Origin: Mikania micrantha
Lineage: Eukaryota > Streptophyta > Magnoliopsida > Asterales > Asteraceae
Assembly (NCBI GenBank): GCA_009363875.1
Contig: CM018697.1
Span: forward strand, 47,385,484 to 47,449,483
DNA length: 64,000 bases
Direction of reading: 5' to 3'
A program made the position numbers and the translations under genes. The notes beneath the pieces are model-generated. The model searched no databases, had not been told where the DNA came from, and saw only the letters and a list, made by a program, of their open reading frames with translations. Of this stretch, positions 44,973 through 55,200 are shown in pieces (positions within the stretch are counted from its first letter, which is position 1; each line of letters begins with the position of its first letter).

Positions 44973-47003
44973 CTATTTACCAGTTGAAACTAATGAAGTT
45001 TCCTTTGAAACTTTGTTTGTTTTTGGTATCCACAACTGTTCCTGTTCAAGTGCATTCTTAAGATAATACTTATCTTGAATCACCACATTGTTGTTAAACA
45101 CCAAATTAGTCATTAAAGGTTTTGAAAGTTTCAACTTTTCTTCATCTGAGGCTTTCACAAGTTCTTCCTTGTTTTGATTTGACATTTTATGTTTTTTAGA
45201 AATGAACTTTGAAACCTCTGTGACACAAGACTTGGCATTACTAACTTGTCCTTGTAACTCACACAGATAAGGACAATTAGCAATGATATGCCCTCTTGTT
45301 CTACACTCAAAACATATTCTCCTCTCCACAAACCTAGGAGAATAGTTTTGTACAAACCTATGGTTTTGGTGATTTACCACTGGTGAACCATAAACCAATC
45401 TTTGATTACTTGTTGAACCCATATGAGTCAAATGTGACTTCTTATCACTTGACGTGGGAGACTCAAAGTTCAACTTTTCACATCTTGTGGGACTGAGTGA
45501 AATCTTGTCTTTGTTCCAAGACTTTGAAGTATCACATTTTGATTCCACTCTGTTTGATGCACATGATGATTTCACAACCCATTTTGATTGAATTTGACGT
45601 TTAGGTTTTGAACTTGAAAAACCATTTTGCTTTGAAAAATTCATATTTTCATTCTTTGAAAACTTTTTAATTTCAACCAATGGGGTTTTGAAAGAAACTT
45701 TCTTTTTGGATGATGATGCAAAATTTGAAACACATGGTTTCATATCATCAAAGATATTATTGTGAGAATCATCATAATCCTTATGAACATCCATCAAACC
45801 ACATTTGTACAATGTCTCCTCATCATATTCCTCAAAAGTACAATCTTCAAGGATCGGAGGAATGTTGTTATCAGCACAAATTGGAGACTTTCCCTTAATA
45901 TTTAAACATTTAGAGCATGAGAGTTTAGAAAAAATACCTGAACTTACCTCTTTATCTGAAATAGTATGACAATGATCTTCACTAATGATAGTAGTTGTTT
46001 CAGACAAATCATCAAAGGCATCCTCATAAACACTCTCATCATCTGTTGACACCACATCATCACTTGAAGTTTCATCCTTTGACTTCAACACGTCATCTTC
46101 AGACTTTTTCATCTCACTTGTGATATCAGAATCGTCAAGAATATGTGTATCTTCAGTTACCTTACATCTCTCTTCTACAACTTCCTTCACCTGTTTGCTA
46201 TCTTCAGGCATTTCAGGTTCAATTGCTTTATCAGATTCTGACAATGAAGAATCCTCACTCTTTTCTTCATCACTACTTTCAATCTTCAAATTCACACTTG
46301 TCTCAATACAATCTTCAGTTTTCAGATCATCTTCCGTTTTTCCATCAACATCTTCTTTATCTTTCTCAACACTCAAAGTAGCCTTTAACATGTTTCTTTG
46401 TTCATCAATCCATGAGAAATCAACAATTTTCACAATCCATTTTCCGGTTCTCCTTATTTCCGATTCCATTTTGTCAACAACATCTTTGAAGTTCATTAAT
46501 TTGACATGATGAATGATTTCAGTTTCCTTCATTCTTTCAACAAAATCACTCCATCGACAAGGTAAGAATTGCGTAAACTTCTCAACGATTTGCCCATCAG
46601 TGATATCAAACTTAAAATATTTCAATTCTTGCATAAGTGGTAAAAGACGATCATAAGCATCATTGATCTTCTTTGCAACATGATTGTTATATGCAAGTTG
46701 TAACAAACTCCACTTTGCACATGAATGTGGCATTTGTTCAAAATCAGTTTTCTTAATATCTTCAGAAATGATCACTGAAAACAATTCACACAATTCTCTT
46801 TCTTGATTAAATTCAGACATTTGATCTTCATTCAGTTTCAAACATGGTTTCTTGTATTGTTGGTACAATAACTTCTGATAATTATCATCCGCTTTAGCAA
46901 TAAACGTTTCGAATGTGGATCTCCAGTTCGGATAATTTTCCAAATTGTCCAACACAAGTCCATTGTTAGCCAACCATTCCACGTTCCAGTTCTTGTATGT
47001 CAT
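44973..47003 (-). CDS. gag: Gag-like protein of element F
   Basis: 676 codons, the longest intact Gag in the window. The N-terminal 200 residues resemble the copia capsid region (LENYPNWRSTFETFIAK, CELFSVIISEDIKKTD, ELKYFKFDITDGQIVEKFTQ, LPCRWSDFVERMKE). Residues about 210-400 are very acidic and Ser-rich, and about 430-520 are Lys/Ser-rich. A zinc knuckle CFECRTRGHIIANC lies at C564-C577 with all four ligands. In a TR-GAG element the product would form particles and bind RNA. It ends at VSTGK followed by TAG, where the second copy (62925-64000) reads on WIKFRYMDFHGKLK, so this copy lost about 24 C-terminal residues through a Trp-to-stop change. The start is the first Met after the leader and opens the homology. 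Confidence 0.85.
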   Translation of the reverse strand: MTYKNWNVEWLANNGLVLDNLENYPNWRSTFETFIAKADDNYQKLLYQQYKKPCLKLNEDQMSEFNQERELCELFSVIISEDIKKTDFEQMPHSCAKWSLLQLAYNNHVAKKINDAYDRLLPLMQELKYFKFDITDGQIVEKFTQFLPCRWSDFVERMKETEIIHHVKLMNFKDVVDKMESEIRRTGKWIVKIVDFSWIDEQRNMLKATLSVEKDKEDVDGKTEDDLKTEDCIETSVNLKIESSDEEKSEDSSLSESDKAIEPEMPEDSKQVKEVVEERCKVTEDTHILDDSDITSEMKKSEDDVLKSKDETSSDDVVSTDDESVYEDAFDDLSETTTIISEDHCHTISDKEVSSGIFSKLSCSKCLNIKGKSPICADNNIPPILEDCTFEEYDEETLYKCGLMDVHKDYDDSHNNIFDDMKPCVSNFASSSKKKVSFKTPLVEIKKFSKNENMNFSKQNGFSSSKPKRQIQSKWVVKSSCASNRVESKCDTSKSWNKDKISLSPTRCEKLNFESPTSSDKKSHLTHMGSTSNQRLVYGSPVVNHQNHRFVQNYSPRFVERRICFECRTRGHIIANCPYLCELQGQVSNAKSCVTEVSKFISKKHKMSNQNKEELVKASDEEKLKLSKPLMTNLVFNNNVVIQDKYYLKNALEQEQLWIPKTNKVSKETSLVSTGK

Positions 47004-47992
47004 ATTTAACTTTTATGTTCAGAACTTGAAAGTTTAACTTCTCAAAAACAAAACAGCTCAAACTTCGTCCAAACGTCCGAATTAGGTCTTGAAACCTATC
47101 CCAAATGATCCGGAAGGCCCAAATTAGTTAAACAAGGTTTACTTGAACTTTTAATAATGTGTCTTTTTGGCTCAAATGAAGCTTTTTAACCTTTAAAAAT
47201 AGGCCACGAACCCTTTTCACGAACCTTATCAGTCTTGGAAGCTCACGAACCCTTTATAATGTATAAGGATCAAAATCTCGCGAACCCCAACCAAAATCTC
47301 GTGAATCTAGGTCAATTTCTCGCGAATCTTTCAAAATCTTGCAAACCTTGCGAGATTTTAACGAACCTTATGAGATTTCAGATCCACAAACCTTTTCCGG
47401 ATAGAATTACGAACCCTAAGCAAAATCTCGCGAATCTTGGTCAAAATATCGTGATATTTGGTCAATTTCTCGCAATTTCTCGTGAAATAGTCAATTTCTC
47501 ACGAACCTGGACGTTCTCACGAACCTATGGATGAACTTGGACGTTCCACGAACCTATGAATGAACCTGGACACTCCCACGAACCTATAGACGAATCTGGA
47601 CACTCCCACGAACCTATGAATGAATCTGGACGTTTACACGAACCTATGAACGAACCTGGACGTTTCACGAACCTATGAATGAACCTGGACAGGTTCGGCT
47701 ATCAGATTCGTCAAAGGTTCGTCTGATCGAACGAACAGATCTGAACTTCACAAAAATGGCTCTAAAATCTTCATTTTTTGGAGTTAGAAGACCTATGAGT
47801 AGTCAAAATCTTCGTTTTTTCGAGGCGCATCTTTCTATTGGATCAAAACTTGAAAAAACTTGATAATTTTTCGTAGATCTAGCTTTTTGTTGACAAAAAC
47901 GTGAAGAACTTCAAGAACACCTTCAAGATTATGAACTTTCTGATCAAATTACTTGAGATTGATGTCCAAATAGTCGTAGAATCGAGCCTAAC
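47004..47992 (-). repeat. Leader of element F with CGAACCT minisatellites
   Basis: Between 47220 and 47500 units such as CTCGCGAATCTTGGTCAAAA recur loosely. Between about 47510 and 47695 a unit of about 30 bp (CACGAACCTATGAATGAACC + TGGACGTTT) is repeated six times with small changes. The same heptamer builds the A-family leaders, which links the two families. Confidence 0.8.
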
Positions 47993-48004
47993 GCTCTGAT
48001 ACCA
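47993..48004 (-). other. Primer-binding site of element F
   Basis: Minus strand TGGTATCAGAGC, one base after the LTR end AAATCTACA. Complementary to the initiator-Met tRNA. Confidence 0.92.
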
Positions 48005-48005
48005 C

Positions 48006-48534
48006 TGTAGATTTGAAGAATCGATCACGAAATTCTACGATTCGATTATAAACGTGCGGAATCCGTTTATAACTAGATTTGGATCAATCAACGACAATGT
48101 AATATATGTCACAAATCTGAATTACTCATTAACATTCAAGTGTTTGCAATACAAACGTGAAATACAAAACACTTGAATCTACAAAGAAAGCTAAGATGAA
48201 GAGAATTTGATGAATTCTTGAACTTGATCTTGAGAGAGAAGTCTTGAACTTGAGAGAGAATTTGACTTTGTGTGTATGAATTATGAGCTCTCTTTTTGTT
48301 CCAAGTCCACCACCTTTCCTCTATATATATGTTTCAAAAGGTTTGCCAAAAGGTTTGTCAAAAGGTTTGCCAATAGGTTTGCCAAAAGGTTTGCCAGCCA
48401 AACCTATAGGTTTGCCAAAAGGTTTGCCAGCCAAACCTTTTGTATCTTGATCTACTATACAACAAACTACGATTTCATATACAACAAGCTAGGTTCACAT
48501 TAAATGCAGCTTTCACACAGAAAGTGCACTAACA
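48006..48534 (-). repeat. 5' LTR of element F
   Basis: 529 bp. Matches 42602-43118 apart from about four substitutions and an extra 16-bp AAAGGTTTGCC-type unit. TATA-like CTATATATAT at 48321-48330. Confidence 0.93.
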
Positions 48535-49389
48535 AGAGACACTCGTTTCACCTCCAGATTTTGGAAAAGGTTCCATGATGCTATGGGATCTAAGCTATTA
48601 ATTAGCATGGCATATCATCCACAAACAGATGGTCAAAGTGAAAGGACCATTCAAACTCTTGAAGATATGCTTCGAGCATGCACTGTAGATTATGAAGGTA
48701 ATTGGAATAAGCATTTACCTCTTGCAGAATTCTCCTACAACAACAGTTACCATTCATCGATTGATATGGCACCATTTGAAATGTTATATGGGAGAAAATG
48801 TCGTACACCCATATGATGGGGTGAAGTAGGTCAAAAAGAATTAGGAAACTTGGATGTGGTTAAAGCTACGACCGAAAGGCTTGAACAAATTAAATCAAGA
48901 ATGAAAGCGGCACAAGACCGACAAAAGTCGTATGCTGATAAGAGGAGGAGGCCGATTGAATTTCAAGTCGGAGATATGGTGTTACTAAAGGTATCTCCAT
49001 GGAAAGGCCTTATTCGTTTTCGGAAACACGGAAAATTAAGTCCAAGATACATTGGACCTTTCAAAATTCTAGCCCGTGTAGGTGAGGTTGTGTATAGACT
49101 GGAGTTACCGGATGAATTAAGTAAGATTCACCCAACATTCCATGTCTCATACTTGCGCAAGTGCTTGACGGATGAAACATCACACATACCGTATGAACAA
49201 ATTGAAATCGATAATAAGCTTAATTATATGGAGCATCCGGTAGCAATTCTCGATTATGATGAGAAGAAGTTACGAAATAAAAATGTCAAACTTGTAAAAA
49301 TTCAGTGGAAGCATCGTAAGGGTTCTGATGCTCCCTGGGAAACAGAGGAAGAAATGCGTAAATTCTATCCTCATTTGTTTTTGATGTAA
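48535..49389 (+). pseudogene. pol: Integrase end and chromodomain-type tail, element D
   Basis: Resumes right after the F insertion and its AGAGA duplication. It has the third integrase acid region (SMAYHPQTDGQSERTIQTLE), FSYNNSYHSSIDMAPFEMLY and a TGA at about 48814-48816 after RCRTPI. It then reads on in frame to RRRPIEFQVGDMVLLKVSPW, KLSPRYIGPFKILARVGEVV, HPTFHVSYLRKCLTDE and the chromodomain-type tail KKLRNKNVKLVKIQWKHRKG ..APWETEEEMRKFYPHLF. It ends at TAA 49387-49389. The tail is expected to target insertion to particular chromatin. Confidence 0.9.
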
Positions 49390-49429
49390 TAGGTTTCGAG
49401 GACGAAACCTAATGTAAGGGGGGTAGATT
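49390..49429 (+). other. 3' end and polypurine tract of element D
   Basis: Contains GGTTTCGAGGACGAAACCTA, the conserved stretch after pol in Tekay-type elements and an inverted repeat (GGTTTCG...CGAAACC), then the purine tract TAAGGGGGGTAGATT directly before the LTR. Confidence 0.8.
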
Positions 49430-51699
49430 TGTAACAACTGCTTTTCCATAATATTTTAATAAATTATATATATTAAAGTATTTTAATTTTCCTATGAAGA
49501 GCGTTTTGATAATGACATGATAAAGTCGTTATGTGGCTACTTTTCTATAAAGGGTCATCACATAACACTAGCAAGTGGTTTATAAATTAAAAATATCACA
49601 TTATCAAGATAACAAAGTAATGATCATAATGAGGGAAAGCGAAATTTGCAAACGAGGCTCCGAATGAAAGTTATGATAAAACGAGTTTCAAATAGTAATC
49701 ATAAAATGGACAAAATAATAAGTACCTTACTAGGGTGAGTGCTTGATATGGTTAGAAAGGTATTTAAAAATCGTGAACGTGGGCGAAAACGGTGCGCAAA
49801 ACGGAGTTCGTATGAAGCCAGAATCGCAGAAACAAGTTCAAAACACCACACGCGCTCACCGACTCGTGTCTTAGGTGGCAAGACACGTATTTTACAGCCA
49901 TGCCACGTGTATAGGGTGGCTGCCACATCTATAGAGGGGCTGCCACGTGTCCTAGTGAGTTGACACGTGTCCGGTGAGGTGTCGTGGCCTGGCTCTCTCG
50001 ATTTGCGTGCCAGTTCCTATAAATAGTTCGTACCGCGTCATTTTTCGCACATAGTTTCGAGTTCTAACCCTATTATCACGACATAAATACCCCCATAAAC
50101 CTCCTTTGAGGTAAATTGAGTGTGTGGAAGCACGTGACGAGTGATCGGGACTAGCCAGACGGTTAAACAAGCGGTTTTCCGGATATAGCAGGGTAAGCTT
50201 ATGTTTAAGTTTTAAATGTTAAGGTTATCTTCACAAGTACATATGGGGTTGTATTTACTAAATAAACCATTTGATATGATGTGGTTATGCCCGTGTGATA
50301 CGCCGAACACCCCGGATAAAAGTAACGAGTTAAAAACTCGTATTGGAGATATCTTAACATAGTCGTTGTGCTATCCGTTTGGAAAACCCGAATTAAAGTT
50401 TATGAGATATGTGAATATTTTTATGATCTTGCTAGGATATCCCGGTTGTTAGGATTCCTTGGGAAAACGTAGGATCAGTGTGCGAGATTAAGTTTATCGT
50501 GCGGGACCAATCAGGTGAGTTCTATGATGCCCATTTTATGTTTTAAAATGTTTTGGGCTGATATGCATACTGTTAATTATTTGTATTTGACGATGTTATA
50601 TTTAAACTATGTTTAGGGCCATGTGTTTGTATAATTGAGTGTTTGTAAAACAATGATTGTTGTCCGTGGGGTTGAACATGTCAAATATTTTTTTGATCTA
50701 AACATGTTTTTGGGATGCCATACTGGAGATAGTAAGAGTCGAATGATTTTCAAAGATAAATAAAAGTGATGAGTTTTATGGGTATGGGGAAAATGTTTTG
50801 ACACGTATTCTGGTTGTATGCCACTAGTGATACTAGTTGGATGATTCAAACGTTTTACAACTATGAATTGGACAGAAGTCCTAAAATAGGTTTTGAAAAC
50901 GTTTTGGCACTATGGTGGTTGTTTAAGTAGGGAAAAATGTTTTATAAAACAGTGAATGTGCAGTTTGAGTCAAAATTATGTTCTTGACAAATGTGTCGAC
51001 CGTGGTCGACGGTTTCCATGCTATATATGTAAAAACAAGCGCCGTGCCTGTCTTTGTTGCCTGTTTCTGGTGGGAAACAGCCCTGGCATGTGTGTCGGTA
51101 TAGGGGGGTTAATTGATCAATTGACTGTATTTGGCTGGTGACGACCGGGCATGCAGAGGGTGAACGTGACCCTAGACAGTGGCTTGATATTACTATAGAT
51201 GCAATATACGGATTACCACCATGTGGACTTGGCAGGTGGTAACCATACCATGTACTTGGCGGATTGATATTTGGGTTTTGGTAACCCGGTGGTTTTGGGA
51301 TTCTGGTAAACTGGTTATTGATTTGAAACTATTCTGCACAAAGTTTGTCTGTTCCCTTTATTATTATTTAAAACGTGTCATGTAAATCTTTTCCTAATTT
51401 TGTTATCTTAACTCTTATATGATTAAAACTTAGAACTCACCAGTGAAAACTGATTGTTTGAGTATGTATATCAGGAAAAGATAAGACTTCATGTAACCAT
51501 GGCAACGGCAAGGTGTGATAGAAAGAATAGCAAGCTGATGGAAGTTTTGGCATATGTATAATGATGTAAAATATATCATGTTGACATCTTGTATTGGAAC
51601 TTGTGTTATATTAATAAAAGTTCTGCTGCTTATCTCTGTTATACCATGTGTTCTGTTGTAATTCCGATTTAGTGATGGTTCCGGGAGACGGGCGTCACA
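49430..51699 (+). repeat. 3' LTR of element D
   Basis: 2270 bp, with the same ends as the 5' LTR. TATA box TATAAATA at 50018-50025. It has a 45-bp segment near 49705-49750 that the 5' LTR lacks. Followed by the duplication ATATG (51700-51704). Confidence 0.95.
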
Positions 51700-51964
51700 A
51701 TATGATGCTTCTTCCTATCTCAAGACACTATTCAAATATATAATTATTAATGTTCTGCTTGAATCAGATTAAACTAGAATGCACACGTGTAGCAAATTTC
51801 AGTTATGCTGGCCACTCATAACTGGAATTCGTACCACCTGATTATCCTGGCTTAATTCAAAACAAGTTTTGTTCATTACTTATGTTCGGTGCTCTCTGTG
51901 TCACTATACGAGCCTATGGTTATAGTCTAGGTCTCTAAGTCAACCTAATTCTCTATAACATGTG
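51700..51964 (-). other. Leader of element E, beyond element D
   Basis: Continues the E internal sequence interrupted by D at 36057; no ORF or repeat seen. Confidence 0.65.
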
Positions 51965-51977
51965 GCTCTGATACCAC
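51965..51977 (-). other. Primer-binding site of element E
   Basis: Minus strand TGGTATCAGAGCC, two bases after the LTR end. It shows that the LTR at 51980-54133 is a 5' LTR. Confidence 0.88.
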
Positions 51978-51979
51978 CC

Positions 51980-54133
51980 TGTCACACCCCCACCTCTCGT
52001 CACCAGTTAATGATGTCACTGAAACGGTCGCGGAAGCATAGTGGTGATGTCTCAGAGATGAGGGGTGACTTACTTGATCCGATATCACAAGCACACAGAT
52101 TAACTTAAAAGAAATACATTACAACGATTTCGCAATCACAACCAACATTACATTATATAATCTAAGTTTATTACATTTATTTAACTACAAATGCTTAAAG
52201 TGCTGCCTCACCGGGTGGTCACTGTCTTCCTGCAAAAAGGTTTAAATTTAAAACGTCAGCACAAAGCTGGTGAGATCATATAGTTCAAGTTCCACAATAT
52301 GATATGATATGTAATTATAAGTTCTCAAAATGTTCTGTTCAAGATAATCATGGGACCCGTATCTAGTTCCTTTCGGACTGTTCTGTTCTTGTTCTATAAA
52401 GATACTACCCGTCGGTAAATATCTTGGTGCCTCATTGTCTTAATGTCTATCACGACACATTAAGAAGTTCTGGAAACAGATAACAAACATTTACACCAAG
52501 GGGAGTTGCAAGCTCCCGGCAAATGTGTTGTTAGCCAATAGTACTAGCAATGTTTTCTGTTCGGCCCCACATGGGTTCACTAGATACAGTTCGGAAATGA
52601 GGACTTTTGATACTGTGATAGTGTTCTTGTTCTACAGGCAAAATCCCATGAAATCCACAAGTTCTCAACAATCACATGAAATCACGCAGATAGCAGTGAT
52701 ACATATCATATAGTTCTGAAAAGTTTTACAGCGCTACCCTGATGTTTAAAAAGAGTAAAAAGAAAAGGGGTTGTACGAAACTCACCTGATAATATAGAGG
52801 TAGCATAATATCTCCCAAACTGATAATAAAGGGGTGATTCTGCATTTATTTATATTTAATGAGTTATTTAGGCTTTAATTTACAAATTAGATCTTTCTGA
52901 ACGTTCAATGTCAAAGACATTGCTTTGAGAGTTATCAAACAGATATTAAATATTTAATTGGTTAATTTTGATGTTGTATCATACAATGTACGAGAATGTA
53001 GGAACCTACATTGGCTTAGATTCCTAATACAAGGTTGATGACACTCTTGATTAATCAGAATAATCTAAGATGAACCAAATAGTTAATGTTGTTGATTATA
53101 GTGCTAAAACAGTTTCTAGATGGTTTAATGGCTTAGGAATGATCAATTCTTGTTATTGATTACCCAAATATCATGAAATATCACAATGTAGCATTAGGAT
53201 AGGTGTAATAACCATGTTTAACAAACTAATCTGACTGTTATCATAAACATCAGATAATCATTCCAATGAGTATGTTAATGGTTGTGATTAGTTTGAAACA
53301 CTTGGATTCAACCTTACATTTCAAGGATCAATCAAACTAATCACCTACATTGTGATAATCAAATGGTTTAAACCATTATAATCACGGGTATGATTTCATT
53401 CAAACCGAGCGTTACAACGGATCAAAACAAGGATTTAACCATTAAAACATCATGGTCTTTGTTTATAATCAATCCTAGCCATTATCTAGGCAATAATCAA
53501 CAATCCTAACTATGTCATTACGTTCAAAATCAAGATCTAATCAATCATTATCAAACTAGATGGTTAAAACGAATAATTACCTAATCAGACGGATATCTGT
53601 GGTTAAAACAACGATTAGTACTTGTAGATATGATCCCTGGTACGATCTACGGCTTCTGATGGCTTCAAAATAGAGTTTGGATGGTACTTTGGCCGGAAAT
53701 TGCGTCTGGTAAGAGTGTGTGTTCGAGAGAGTTGAAAAACTTCAATTCTGCATGAAATCTGATTAAGAAGATCAAAGTTTTCCACCGCCTCATCTGTCGC
53801 GTAGCGCGACGAGAAGCCAAAGAAGGCTTCGCGTACCGTGAAGAAATCCGGGAATCTCAGATATATTTTCATGCATCGCGTACCGCGGAGAACCCTCATC
53901 CTAGCCTTCGCGTAGCGCGACGAGTCCAAAAGTTCAACACTTAGAAATTTTTCTTCGTTTTTCGATTCCAGGCAATCCAGGACTCCGTTTTGCACACGGT
54001 TTTCTCCCACGTTCATCATTTCTCGCATACTATCGATCTGTAATAATTTCAATCACCAAATCAACGCGGATTTGTAGAACGACCAAATGTGATCCCGTCA
54101 TCAATGACGTAATTCTCAACTACAATTGTCACA
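51980..54133 (-). repeat. 5' LTR of element E
   Basis: 2154 bp. + strand ends TGTCACACCCCC and CAATTGTCACA. It looks closer to the solo LTR at 4517-6663 than to the E 3' LTR. Confidence 0.9.
53795..53922 (-). repeat. CG-rich hairpin array in the E 5' LTR
   Basis: Four dyads: GTCGCG-TAG-CGCGAC (53796-53810), CTTCGCGTACCGTGAAG (53827-53843, one mismatch), ATCGCGTACCGCGGAG (about 53877-53892) and CTTCGCGTAGCGCGACG (53906-53922). Homologous to the arrays at 4727-4853 and 33646-33772. Confidence 0.75.
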
Positions 54134-54841
54134 TGAAGTCACTTAAACAGGTAGCTCCAAGGACTTATTCGCTGTCCGCAGTGATAGATCCGGAGTCGTT
54201 TGATGGATGTTTGATAAGGAGGAGCAGTTGTACCTGGTCAAACTGTTCAATGGCAAATTGGAGTATTTCAAAAGATACTGAGACTTCTTCTCTTCGCAAA
54301 AGATTGATCTTCGGAGCATCAACAACGCCGTGTTCCAAAATCTCTCTGAAGACAGTCAAGCAGCTCTCTTCGCCAAATTTCTAAAGGACTAGTGTTACTA
54401 AGACTTCCATGTTATGAAGACAGCAAAAGCAAGAAGAATTGTTTCAAAGTACATACTGGATCCGGTCAAGAAACAGCCTTGGGTCTATACAAAATATCCA
54501 CCACCCAAAATAGAGAAAACAGTCCCAATCCAGATGAGGGTTCCAATTCGCTTAAGAACTTCCACTTCTGGTACTTCAACGAAGTTACATAAGGAGCAGT
54601 TATTGTGAGAGATAAGTCAGATGACTACATCATTCTAGATCCGATGGACTTGCTGAAGTTTGGGAAGGATGACATGATGGTGCTACGTCAGAACCCAAAC
54701 GCACCAATGGTGGATACGACCAAGAAGCGAAGCCATTCACTAGAGTTGTTGCATTGGCCACGTCACACAAGCTATATGCTAGGGCTGGTCCTCATTCAGC
54801 TACACTTGTCATCAATTGATTTCATAAATCTAGGGGGAGTT
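54134..54841 (+). pseudogene. 3' internal fragment of another SIRE-like copia element (H)
   Basis: Plus-strand reading in broken frames: QLYLVKLFNGKLEYFKRY, INNAVFQNLSEDSQAALFAK, RRIVSKYILDPVKKQPWVY, YIILDPMDLLKFGKDDMMVL. It precedes a purine tract (TAGGGGGAGTT, 54831-54841) and an LTR, so it is probably the end of an extra ORF after pol, comparable in position to that of A1. Product unknown. The left end is cut by the E LTR. Confidence 0.55.
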
Positions 54842-55200
54842 TGTAGAGGCCAACCAGAAGACAAAGACTGACAAAATCAACTTGAGACAAGATAAAGACC
54901 AAGTTTTGACATTTTCAAGAACTTTGCATTTCGTATACTTGTAAATTTCGTGTACTTTTGATTTCGTGTACATAGGTTCGAGAACTCCTAGAGCAGTATA
55001 TATGTAGATGCATTTTATACTATTCCAGGGTTGCAAATCCCGAGGCAGACTCTTCTAGACGTATTGAAGCAGTTTGTGTAAAGTTCACGTTTTTATAATA
55101 GAAATTAACCTTTCTATTACATTTCTCTCTTCAATCATGGATTCCCCACATCATAGAAACATTTCGTGTGGATTCAGTCAATAAAGTTTGGATCTTTACA
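54842..55200 (+). repeat. 3' LTR of fragment H
   Basis: 359 bp, TGTAGAGGCCAACC to GGATCTTTACA, directly after a purine tract. TATA-like GTATATATG near 54995-55005. No second copy in the window, so the right end rests on the CA terminus and on copia coding starting just after. Confidence 0.7.

Larger units (their letters stand above)
42602..48534 (-). mobile_element. Element F: Gag-only non-autonomous copia-like element (TR-GAG type)
   Basis: 5933 bp with LTRs of 517 and 529 bp, flanked by the duplication AGAGA (42597-42601 and 48535-48539) inside the D integrase. Minus strand: LTR, primer site, leader with minisatellites, one ORF of 676 codons with a zinc knuckle, 1.85 kb non-coding, purine tract, LTR. 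No protease, integrase, reverse transcriptase or RNase H is found on either strand. This fits terminal-repeat retrotransposons with a GAG domain. The LTRs differ at about four sites plus one 16-bp indel (roughly 0.8%), so this is the youngest insertion here. LTR ends, primer site and purine tract match family A, a likely helper. Confidence 0.9.
36057..51699 (+). mobile_element. Gypsy element D (Tekay-type chromovirus) carrying nested element F
   Basis: 15.6 kb, of which 5.9 kb is element F. LTRs of 2224 and 2270 bp share TGTAACAACTG starts and GGCGTCACA ends, and are flanked by the duplication ATATG (36052-36056 and 51700-51704). Order: LTR, primer site, leader, gag-protease, reverse transcriptase, RNase H, integrase split by F, chromodomain-type tail, purine tract, LTR. 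I count about 32 LTR differences (roughly 1.4%) plus one 45-bp indel, so it is young. Three premature stops and the F insertion make it non-autonomous. Confidence 0.93.
31852..54133 (-). mobile_element. Gypsy element E, deletion derivative hosting element D
   Basis: Minus strand: 5' LTR (54133-51980), primer site, leader, [element D inserted], a Pro-rich ORF, a repeat array, a short piece of gag start fused to the pol 3' end, purine tract region and 3' LTR (33982-31852). Most of gag and nearly all pol are deleted. The chromodomain-type pol end marks it as a chromovirus. The flanks (CCGACC on the left, TGAAG on the right) do not match, and the two LTRs differ noticeably (roughly 10% by eye). 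The two ends may come from different insertions. Confidence 0.8.

Noticed and set aside
44973..47003. Host gene for an acidic zinc-knuckle protein
   Set aside because: It lies between two near-identical LTRs with primer site, purine tract and target duplication, so it is a retroelement Gag.
48270..48503. ORF with repeated FAKRF units, resembling a neuropeptide-like repeat protein
   Set aside because: It is the + strand reading of the AGGTTTGCC array in the F LTR; the repeat structure comes from the promoter array, and the same stretch lies in the 3' LTR.
22163..51699. Integrated plant pararetrovirus (caulimovirus-like) sequence
   Set aside because: B, D and E have LTRs, integrase and chromodomain-type tails and target duplications; no movement protein or coat features were seen.
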